In this document: one piece after another, positions 1 to 8,164 of the stretch
Layout: the number at the start of each line of letters is the position of its first letter
Numbering within the stretch: the first letter of the stretch is position 1
Source of the DNA: Planctomycetota bacterium
GTDB taxonomy: Bacteria > Planctomycetota > UBA1135 > UBA2386
Direction: 5' to 3'
Assembly: GCA_016794565.1 (NCBI GenBank)
Contig: JAEUHQ010000164.1
Location: 1 to 55,514, forward strand
Length of the DNA: 55,514 nt
Notes under the pieces: generated by a model
Told to the model about the DNA's origin: nothing
Database searches by the model: none
Seen by the model: only the letters and a program-made list of their open reading frames with translations
Program-made: the position numbers and the translations under genes

Positions 1-1
1 G

Positions 2-412
2 CCGCCGCCGATGGCGAAGCCGATCACGAAGGCGCGCGTACACGTGCACCTCACGATGCCCGGCGAATCCGGCGGTCTCTGCTTCGACGTGATCGACTCG
101 ACCCAGTTCGCGACAGCGTTCCTGGTGCGCCGTGCGAAGGGTATGCGCCTGCTCGTCTTCCGCCGCGTCGGAACGAGCTGGGTGCTGGTGCTCGAGCGCG
201 AAGTCCCGATGGACGCCTGGCGGCGGGACGCGTGGCACCCTCTCTCGGTCGAGTCGACCGAAGCGGGCGCCACCGTGACCTGCGCCGGCGTCGAGGTGAA
301 GGTGCCCCGCGCGTCGCTCGGCAAGGCGACCGGCCTGTTCGGCCTCTACGCGGCCAACGGCCGCGCGGAGCCGCAGGACGTCGAACTGCGCGCGTTCCAG
401 GTCGGACCCTGA
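2..412 (+). CDS. C-terminal part of a LamG/DUF1080-like beta-sandwich protein (5' end probably outside the window)
   Basis: The reading frame is open to the window edge, and an internal ATG lies at base 11, so this is probably the tail of a longer protein. The sequence alternates beta-strand-like stretches and ends with a segment around FGLYAANGRAEPQDVELRAF. That resembles the closing strands of concanavalin/LamG-like and 3-keto-disaccharide-hydrolase (DUF1080) domains, where a phrase of the type 'GLWA..A...F.D..V' ends the domain. Such domains are abundant in planctomycete secreted proteins and often bind glycans. No catalytic residue can be assigned. The next gene starts 86 nt downstream on the same strand. 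Fold assignment is inference from pattern only. Confidence 0.5.
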   Translation, partial: PPPMAKPITKARVHVHLTMPGESGGLCFDVIDSTQFATAFLVRRAKGMRLLVFRRVGTSWVLVLEREVPMDAWRRDAWHPLSVESTEAGATVTCAGVEVKVPRASLGKATGLFGLYAANGRAEPQDVELRAFQVGP

Positions 413-486
413 CGCACGGCGGCAACGAGAGGCGTGTTCACGCGATTCGAAGCCATTGTGCGCATGCACGGCGGCACCGGGTCGTC

Positions 487-492
487 TAGATT
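487..492 (+). promoter_or_regulatory. Candidate -10 box (TAGATT) immediately upstream of the GAF histidine kinase gene
   Basis: TAGATT lies only 6 nt before the ATG at 499. If it acts as a -10 element, transcription would begin at or next to the start codon, giving a leaderless message. No convincing -35 box is visible at the usual distance. No Shine-Dalgarno sequence precedes the ATG, which fits leaderless translation. Confidence 0.35.
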
Positions 493-498
493 GCGACG

Positions 499-2133
499 AT
501 GGAGTCGGAAACAGGACCGAAGGAGTCGACGGGCCGTTGCGCCACGACCGCAACGCACGCCGCGAACATGTCCTTGATCGTGCGGCTGTGCCACGAACTC
601 GCGAACGCGTCGTCGCTGACGGCGATGTTCGATGCGGCGGTCGACGTGCTGGCGGCTGGAACCGGCTTCGCGCGAACCGCTGTGCTGACCCTGACGCCGA
701 CCGGCGCGATGCACTTCCGCACGTGGCGCGGCATCTCGGACGCATACCGCGATCGGGTCAACGGTCACTCGCCGTGGCCAGCCGACGCCGTCGACCCGGC
801 CGCGATCCTCGTCGACGACGTGGCCTCGCACCCCGTCACGTCCGGGCTGACGGAAGTCTTCCGCGCAGAGAAGATCGGCGCGCTCGTCTTCCTCCCGCTC
901 GTCGGCGGCGGCCGCCTGCTCGGCAAGTTCATGCTGTACGCGGGCGAGCCGACCGACTGGCAGCGCGTCGATCTCACGTTCGCCCGCGCAGTCGCGGATC
1001 TGCTCGCGAGCTTCCTGCTGCGCGAGAGCACGCAGGAGCAGCTGCTGCAGTCGCGAAAGATGGAGAGCCTCGGCCTGCTCGCCGGCGGCGTCGCCCACGA
1101 CTTCAACAACCTGCTGACCGCCATGCTCGGGTACGCCGAGCTCCTGCGCATCGACCTGCCGAAGGGAACACCGCAGCACACGAACGCCGAGATGCTCCTT
1201 CGGGTCGCCACGGAAGCGAGCGAACTGACGCGTCAACTGCTCGACTTCGCGCGGCCGAAGCCGATGCAGGTCGAGGTCGTCGCCGTCGCCGCGCTCGTCG
1301 CCGAATCGCGGCCGATGCTGAGGCGCCTCGTGGGCGACGCCATCGACGTGGCGGTCGTGGGAGGCGCGCGCCCGTTGCCGGTCGAAGCGAACCGCGCCCA
1401 GCTCCTCCAGGTCCTTCGCAACCTCGTGACGAACGCGCGCGACGCGATGCCGAAGGGCGGACACCTGACGATCTCGGTGCAGGAACGGCCGTCCGCGGGC
1501 GGCGAACGAAGCGTCGAGATCGCAGTGACGGACGACGGCATCGGCATGGACGAACACGTCCGCGCGCGCATCTTCGAGCCGTTGTTCACGACCAAGCGCG
1601 AAGGCCGCGGCACGGGCCTCGGTCTCTCGATCTGCTACGGAATCGTCTCCCACCTCCGCGGCGACATCACCGTGACGAGCGCCCCGGGTCGCGGCAGCAC
1701 GTTCGTCGTGAACCTGCCCCTCGCGACCGCCGGCCTGCCGACGCCGTCGCAACCGCGGGTCACGGACGCCCCGCGACACCCGGTCAACGTGCTGCTCGTC
1801 GAGGACCAGAGGGCGGTGCGGGCCGCGATCACCGCAGGACTCAGCGCACATGGATGCTCGGTGACCGGCGCGGGGAACGGCCGGGAAGCCCTGCGGGCGC
1901 TCGAGCACGGACGCTTCGACATCGTCGTCAGCGACATCGTGATGCCCGAGATGGACGGCATCGAACTGCTCGAGCAGCTGCGGCGTACCGCGCCGGACAT
2001 GCCGATCCTCCTCATCACCGGCTACGCGGAGCTGGCGAACGAACTGCCCGTGCACGTGCCGCTGATGCACAAGCCGTTCACGCCGACCGAACTCGACTCG
2101 CGCCTGCGAGAGCTCGTGCCGGCGATGCGCTGA
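499..2133 (+). CDS. GAF-domain hybrid sensor histidine kinase with C-terminal receiver
   Basis: A 544-residue soluble hybrid kinase. Residues about 25-175 look like a GAF sensor domain and there is no membrane segment. The HisKA helix carries the phospho-acceptor His200 in GGVAHDFNNLL. The ATPase domain follows, with an N box (RNLVTNARDAMPKGG), a G1 box (DDGIGMD), an F box (IFEPLFTTK) and a G2 box (GRGTGLGLS). The C-terminal receiver (about 435-540) has acidic residues after LLVE, phospho-acceptor Asp479 in VVSDIVMPEMDG and conserved Lys525. The likely reaction is autophosphorylation at His200 followed by transfer to Asp479. The input signal is unknown. No output domain or partner regulator is adjacent. 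The ATG at 499 is chosen because it is the first start after the preceding gene and has a TAGATT box just upstream. Confidence 0.9.
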   Translation: MESETGPKESTGRCATTATHAANMSLIVRLCHELANASSLTAMFDAAVDVLAAGTGFARTAVLTLTPTGAMHFRTWRGISDAYRDRVNGHSPWPADAVDPAAILVDDVASHPVTSGLTEVFRAEKIGALVFLPLVGGGRLLGKFMLYAGEPTDWQRVDLTFARAVADLLASFLLRESTQEQLLQSRKMESLGLLAGGVAHDFNNLLTAMLGYAELLRIDLPKGTPQHTNAEMLLRVATEASELTRQLLDFARPKPMQVEVVAVAALVAESRPMLRRLVGDAIDVAVVGGARPLPVEANRAQLLQVLRNLVTNARDAMPKGGHLTISVQERPSAGGERSVEIAVTDDGIGMDEHVRARIFEPLFTTKREGRGTGLGLSICYGIVSHLRGDITVTSAPGRGSTFVVNLPLATAGLPTPSQPRVTDAPRHPVNVLLVEDQRAVRAAITAGLSAHGCSVTGAGNGREALRALEHGRFDIVVSDIVMPEMDGIELLEQLRRTAPDMPILLITGYAELANELPVHVPLMHKPFTPTELDSRLRELVPAMR

Positions 2134-2152
2134 CGTCGGCGCGCGACCCCGC

Positions 2153-2923
2153 TCAGCGACCGCCGCGGCCGTCGGGGTCGTCGCCGGTGCCGCCGTCGAG
2201 CTTCGCGCGCAGCGTCTTCAGGAAGTCGGTCATCGGGACACCGGGTCGCGGCCGTTCCGGGCGCGGCAGCGAGGGCACCGCAGCGGAGAGAGCACCGGCG
2301 CCGGCGATCGGCCACTCGTGCCACCCCGCGAAGCGGCGCGCGGGAGCGCCGCCCGCGCGGGCCTGTCGCAATTCGATCGCGCCGGCGCCCACGTCGAGCA
2401 CTACCTCGCGCGTGGCGCCGCGGCACGCGAGGATCGCGTCGGGCCCGACATCGCCGAGTTCGCCGGCGATGCGTTCGCGCAGTTCGTCGTCGGGCAGATC
2501 GAAGCCGTCGAGATCGGGGCAGGCCCGCTGTTCGCGCGACCAGCGCTGCCACGGGCCCGCGTCGTAGAGCCCGAAAGCCGCCTTCGGCGGGCGGAAGGGC
2601 GCAATGGTGCCGTTCCGCGCAAGCGCGTGGGCGACGAAGTGTCCGGGCAGTCGCACGCCGTGCCGCTCGACGTAGTGCACGAGCCCGTCCGGCCACACGA
2701 ACGTGCCATCGGTCAGATCCCGCGACCCCATGTCGACTTCGCCGCAGTCGAAGCGGCAGAAGGACGGCTCGGGATACGCGACGATCGTGCTCCCGGCGCG
2801 CAGGTAGCGCGCGACCATCGCGACCTCGGCGGAATCCTGTCCGGAGACCAGCAGCTGCGGTCGCGGCAGCGTGGTCGGGGCGAGAGGGCGGAACCACCAC
2901 CCGAGGACTTCGAGGCGCTTCAT
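2153..2923 (-). CDS. Conserved-looking hypothetical protein, 256 aa
   Basis: I do not recognise this family. The protein is soluble, with no signal peptide or membrane segment. It contains several aromatic/Pro-rich patches, such as GLYDAGPWQRWSREQ and FCRFDCGEVDMG. Strong codon-position GC bias and a single uninterrupted frame support it as real. The ATG at 2923 (protein start MKRLEVLGWW) is preferred over an in-frame TTG two codons upstream, because a TAGCGT box on the same strand ends 12 nt before it. The C-terminal 40 residues are Arg/Pro/Gly-rich and probably disordered. It converges on the hybrid kinase (19 nt between stop codons) and diverges from the alkyltransferase-like gene. No function is proposed. 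Confidence 0.6.
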   Translation of the reverse strand: MKRLEVLGWWFRPLAPTTLPRPQLLVSGQDSAEVAMVARYLRAGSTIVAYPEPSFCRFDCGEVDMGSRDLTDGTFVWPDGLVHYVERHGVRLPGHFVAHALARNGTIAPFRPPKAAFGLYDAGPWQRWSREQRACPDLDGFDLPDDELRERIAGELGDVGPDAILACRGATREVVLDVGAGAIELRQARAGGAPARRFAGWHEWPIAGAGALSAAVPSLPRPERPRPGVPMTDFLKTLRAKLDGGTGDDPDGRGGR

Positions 2924-2973
2924 CGGCAAGCGCTCACGCTACCGCACCCTTGTGCCCCTGCATCGCGCCGCAC

Positions 2974-3339
2974 ATGGTGGACGCCGTGCCCTGGAACGAA
3001 CGCATGCACGGTCCGCGCCGCATCGTCGGGCCGGGCTTCCACGAACGCGTTCACGCGTTGGTGCGCACCGTTCCGGCCGGCGCCGTGGTGACCTACGGCG
3101 ACCTCGCACGAGCACTCGGGAGCCCGAACGTCGCACGCCACGTCGGCTTCGCGATGGCGGCCGTGCCGGCGGGCAGCGACGTGCCCTGGTGGCGCGTCGT
3201 CGCCGCCGGGGGCCGGATCGCGACCGCGAGCGCGTCGGCCCAGAAGGCCCAGGCCAAGCTGCTCGCGCGCGAGGGACTCGCCGTGCGGAACGGACGCGTG
3301 CTCGCGTTCGCCGCGCGCCGCTGGCCGATCCCTGGCTGA
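2974..3339 (+). CDS. Alkyltransferase-like (ATL) DNA-binding protein
   Basis: A protein of 121 residues (from the ATG at 2974; an in-frame TTG exists at 2950) matching the C-terminal DNA-binding domain of O6-alkylguanine-DNA alkyltransferases. It has VPAGAVVTYGDLA (helix-turn-helix entry, Tyr41), an RHVGFAM stretch containing the Arg finger (Arg55), and then PWWRVV (71-76). In true alkyltransferases the last motif is PCHRV with a catalytic Cys. Here Cys is replaced by Trp, which is the signature of ATL proteins. These bind O6-alkylguanine, flip the base and mark it for nucleotide excision repair without removing the alkyl group. The length fits ATLs (about 100-130 aa). It is divergent from the 2153-2923 gene and is followed by lepA after 167 nt. 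Confidence 0.85.
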   Translation: MVDAVPWNERMHGPRRIVGPGFHERVHALVRTVPAGAVVTYGDLARALGSPNVARHVGFAMAAVPAGSDVPWWRVVAAGGRIATASASAQKAQAKLLAREGLAVRNGRVLAFAARRWPIPG

Positions 3340-3421
3340 CTTCGTTCCCGGCGAGGGAAGGCGAACCCGCGCCCGCATCGGCCCTCGACCGGCGCGGACG
3401 ACCTCCGCCGTCGAACCCGCT

Positions 3422-3449
3422 TTGCCCGGCGGGGCCCCGGCCCTACCAT
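3422..3449 (+). promoter_or_regulatory. Candidate housekeeping promoter of lepA (TTGCCC-N16-TACCAT)
   Basis: A -35-like TTGCCC (3422-3427) and a -10-like TACCAT (3444-3449) are separated by 16 nt, about 60 nt upstream of the lepA start. Each hexamer matches the sigma-70 consensus at 4 of 6 positions. It lies in the only sizeable gap before lepA, after the alkyltransferase-like gene. Confidence 0.4.
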
Positions 3450-3506
3450 GCTCCGCCCCCGTTCGCGCTGGCGCCCCGCCAACCGCGTGCAGCCCCGCCG
3501 ATCCCA

Positions 3507-5318
<1,812 letters not shown>

Positions 5319-5454
5319 CCTCTTCACGCCGGCGACGCGCCGTTCCGCCCGATGCCGGCGGCACGAACGGCGGATCTCGTGACAACCGCGTAGGGAGAAA
5401 CCCCACGTTGCCCGGTCGAACGCGCGCCGATAGCGCAGCAGTTCGACACGGTGC

Positions 5455-7437
5455 ATGAAGGAACTTCCGGTCACGACCACGGCGGACGGTGTGAAGGGCA
5501 GCCTGCTGTCCCTGATCCTCGACGTGATCCCGTACGTGGTCTTCTGGAAGGACCGCAACTCGGTCTTCCTCGGCTGCAATCGTCACTTCGTCCAGCTCGC
5601 CGGGCTCGACTCCCCCGCGGACGTCGTCGGCCTCACCGACTACGACCTGCCCTGGTCGCGCGAGGAGAGCGACTCGTACCGCGCCGACGACGCACTCGTG
5701 ATGGCGTCCGGCGAGTCCAAGCTGCACATCGTCGAGACGCTCTGCAACGCCGACGGCAAGCGCACGTGGCTCGACACGAGCAAGGTCCCGCTGCGCGACC
5801 ACGCGGGCAACGTGATCGGCGTGCTCGGCATCTTCGCGGACATCACGGACGCCAAGGACGCGGAGGAGCGCCTGCGCGAGACGCGGCAGCACCTCGAGGA
5901 CGCGATCCAGGCGATCGACGCGGGCCTCGTGATGTACGACGCGAACGAACGCCTGATCTTCTGCAACGAGGTCTACCGCCGGATCTACGCAGAAGCCGAG
6001 CCGCTGCTCGTTCCGGGCCGGAGCTACGAAGAGATCCTGACGGCCTTCGCAGTGCGTCGGCCAGATCTGCTGCGGGGCGAGAGTGCGACCGACTGGGCCG
6101 CCGCGCGGCTGCGCCAGCACCGCCTGTGCGAGCGCTGGGAGAAGAACCTCGGCGATCATGTGATCCTCGTCAGCGACCGCCGCACTGCCGACGGCGGCAT
6201 CGTCGGACTCCACACCGACATCTCCATCGAGAAGCAGAGACAGCACGAACTGAACCGCGCGAAGGAAGAGGCGATCGCCGCGAACGTCGCGAAGACGAAC
6301 TTCCTCGCCAACCTGAGCCACGAGATCCGCACGCCGATGTCGGCGATCCTCGGCTTCAGCGAGCTGCTCGCGAACTCGGCGCCGCGGCCCGACCAGATGG
6401 GCGCGCTCGAGACCATCCAGCGCAACGCGACGCACCTGCTCGACCTGATCGACGACATCCTCGACCTGTCCAGGATCGAAGTGGGCAAGCTGCGTGTCGA
6501 CTGCGGGCCCGTCGACCCGACCGTGCTCGTGCGGGACATCGCGACGCTGATGACCGAGCGCGCGGTGGCCAAAGGGCTGCGCTTCGACGTCGACTTCGGC
6601 GATCGCCTGCCGGCGACGATCGACACCGATGCGACGCGCCTCCGACAGATCCTCGTCAACCTGATCGGCAACGCGATCAAGTTCACCGCCCACGGGCACG
6701 TGAAGCTCACGGTGCGCCCGAGCTCGCCGGACACGGCATGCCGCACGCTGCTGTTCCGGGTCGAGGACACCGGAATCGGCATCGCCGCGCACAACCTGCA
6801 GAGGGTGTTCGAACCGTTCGAGCAGGCCGACGCGTCGACGACGCGCCGCTACGGCGGCGCCGGCCTCGGCCTCGCGATCTCGCGTCACCTCGCGCGCCTT
6901 CTCGGCGGGGACATCGACGCCGCGTCCGAACTCGGCGCCGGCGCGGTCTTCACGGTGTCGCACCCGGTGCCCGAGGCCGCGAACTGGATCGATCCGCGAC
7001 GGGAGCCCGACGCACCACCGCCGACTCCCGCGGCGGCCGAACCGATGCCGTCACTGGCGGGACGCTCGGTCCTCCTCGTCGAGGACGGCCCCGACAATCG
7101 GCGGCTGCTGACGAAGTTCCTCGAGTCGGCGGGCGCGCGCGTCGCGTTCGCAGTCGACGGTGTCGAAGCACTCGAGAGCGTCGCCGCCGCCGAGGCCGAC
7201 GGCACGCCGTTCGACGCGATCCTCATGGACATGCAGATGCCGCGCCTCGACGGCTACGAAGCGACGCAGCAGCTCCGTGCACGCGGTTGCAAGCTGCCCA
7301 TCGTCGCGCTCACTGCCCACGCGATGACGGGCGATCGCGAACGTTGCATCGAAGCCGGCTGCGACGACTACCTGACGAAGCCCGTGCCGCGACGAAAGCT
7401 GCTCGAAGTGATCGCGTCGTGGGTCGGCCGGCCCTGA
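5455..7437 (+). CDS. PAS-PAS hybrid sensor histidine kinase with receiver domain
   Basis: A 660-residue cytoplasmic hybrid kinase. PAS domain 1 spans about 18-135 and ends with the typical DITDAKDAEERLR linker. PAS domain 2 spans about 140-265 and ends with TDISIEKQRQHELNRAK. HisKA has phospho-acceptor His289 in LANLSHEIRTPM. The ATPase domain has an N box (NLIGNAIKFT), a G1 box (EDTGIGI), an F box (VFEPFEQAD) and a G2 box (GAGLGLAIS). The receiver (about 540-655) has Asp592 in LMDMQMPRLDG and Lys642. It resembles orphan hybrid kinases that feed a separate phosphotransfer protein; none is nearby. No heme or flavin ligand can be identified in the PAS domains. It converges on the ECF sigma gene, with only 8 nt between stop codons. 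Confidence 0.92.
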   Translation: MKELPVTTTADGVKGSLLSLILDVIPYVVFWKDRNSVFLGCNRHFVQLAGLDSPADVVGLTDYDLPWSREESDSYRADDALVMASGESKLHIVETLCNADGKRTWLDTSKVPLRDHAGNVIGVLGIFADITDAKDAEERLRETRQHLEDAIQAIDAGLVMYDANERLIFCNEVYRRIYAEAEPLLVPGRSYEEILTAFAVRRPDLLRGESATDWAAARLRQHRLCERWEKNLGDHVILVSDRRTADGGIVGLHTDISIEKQRQHELNRAKEEAIAANVAKTNFLANLSHEIRTPMSAILGFSELLANSAPRPDQMGALETIQRNATHLLDLIDDILDLSRIEVGKLRVDCGPVDPTVLVRDIATLMTERAVAKGLRFDVDFGDRLPATIDTDATRLRQILVNLIGNAIKFTAHGHVKLTVRPSSPDTACRTLLFRVEDTGIGIAAHNLQRVFEPFEQADASTTRRYGGAGLGLAISRHLARLLGGDIDAASELGAGAVFTVSHPVPEAANWIDPRREPDAPPPTPAAAEPMPSLAGRSVLLVEDGPDNRRLLTKFLESAGARVAFAVDGVEALESVAAAEADGTPFDAILMDMQMPRLDGYEATQQLRARGCKLPIVALTAHAMTGDRERCIEAGCDDYLTKPVPRRKLLEVIASWVGRP

Positions 7438-7445
7438 GCGCCCCG

Positions 7446-8015
7446 TCACAGACGCGCAGCCAGTTCGGCGAGCGCGCGACTCAGGATCGACCGCACCGCG
7501 ACCTCGGTCTTGCCCAGTTCCTTGGCGATCTCCGCGTGGCTCATGCCCATGAGCCGCGCCATGAGGACCACGTCCTGCTTCTCGGGCGCGAGGGTCGCGA
7601 AGGCCTCCTCGGCGCGCTGCAGTTCTTCGCGCGCCGCAGCCTGGCGGCTCGGCGTGTAGATGCCGGCCAGCCCCTGAATCTCCTGCTCGTCGAGTCCCGC
7701 CTGCTCGCGGCGGGCATCCCGCTTGCCGGCGCGCCAGTGCTCCGCGCGGTCGGCGATCTTCCGCATGGCGGTCGTGAAGAGCCACTTCCGGAACTCGGCT
7801 TCGCCGCCGAAGCGGAAGCGCTCCGCGTTCTCGAGCACGTCCCGGCAGACGGATTGCGCGAGATCGCTGCACGACTCCCGCGCGAGCAGCGACGGGCCGG
7901 CCTTGAGTCGCACGAACGCGCGCAGCGCCGGGAGATGCTGCTGCAACAGCGTGGCAACCGCATCGGCGTCGTGGAGGCTCGCGGCGTGCAGCAGGTCGTT
8001 CAGGTCGTCGGCCAT
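7446..8015 (-). CDS. ECF-type RNA polymerase sigma factor, paired with the upstream Ser/Thr kinase
   Basis: A protein of 189 residues with the two-domain ECF layout. Sigma region 2 covers about 30-100, including DLAQSVCRDVLENAERFRF and the FRKWLFTTAMRKIADR segment for -10 recognition. Sigma region 4 covers about 133-186 (LAPEKQDVVLMARLMGMSHAEIA, then an RSILSRALAEL recognition helix). It lies 149 nt downstream of the kinase on the same strand, a pairing typical of planctomycetes in which the kinase is thought to control the sigma factor. The ATG at 8015 (MADDLNDLL) is chosen because an in-frame GTG at 8168 would add about 50 residues of noncoding-like sequence. A TAGCAT box (8026-8031) lies 10 nt before the ATG. 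Confidence 0.88.
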   Translation of the reverse strand: MADDLNDLLHAASLHDADAVATLLQQHLPALRAFVRLKAGPSLLARESCSDLAQSVCRDVLENAERFRFGGEAEFRKWLFTTAMRKIADRAEHWRAGKRDARREQAGLDEQEIQGLAGIYTPSRQAAAREELQRAEEAFATLAPEKQDVVLMARLMGMSHAEIAKELGKTEVAVRSILSRALAELAARL

Positions 8016-8025
8016 CGGCGGCGGG

Positions 8026-8031
8026 ATGCTA
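8026..8031 (-). promoter_or_regulatory. Candidate -10 box (TAGCAT) for the ECF sigma gene
   Basis: On the minus strand TAGCAT ends 10 nt before the sigma-factor ATG. This would give a leaderless or very short leader transcript. No clear -35 box is seen. The gene may also be read from the upstream kinase. Confidence 0.3.
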
Positions 8032-8065
8032 CCACGCACCGCGGCGCCCCTCTTCCGGCCGCGCC

Positions 8066-8093
8066 GCCACGTTCGCAGAGCGATCCGGATGAC
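8066..8093 (+). promoter_or_regulatory. Bipartite motif GCCAC-N13-TCCGGATGAC, copy A
   Basis: GCCAC at 8066-8070 and TCCGGATGAC at 8084-8093, separated by exactly 13 nt. It lies in the 149-nt gap between the kinase stop and the sigma-factor start, on the opposite strand to both genes. The nearest plus-strand ATG is at 8110, heading a 33-codon frame that runs antisense into the kinase 3' end. That frame is too short and weak to call a gene. The same motif with identical spacing occurs at three other places in the window, each close upstream of a start codon. Confidence 0.55.
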
Positions 8094-8164
8094 TGGATCC
8101 GCCGAAACAATGGAACGCGAACCGGATGCAGCCGCGCTGATCGTTCGCGAAGGTCGCGCCGGGG

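Noticed and set aside
5319..5454. GCCGGC repeats after lepA as a terminator
   Set aside because: The inverted repeat is short and widely spaced with no U-run; similar GC-rich palindromes are frequent by composition.
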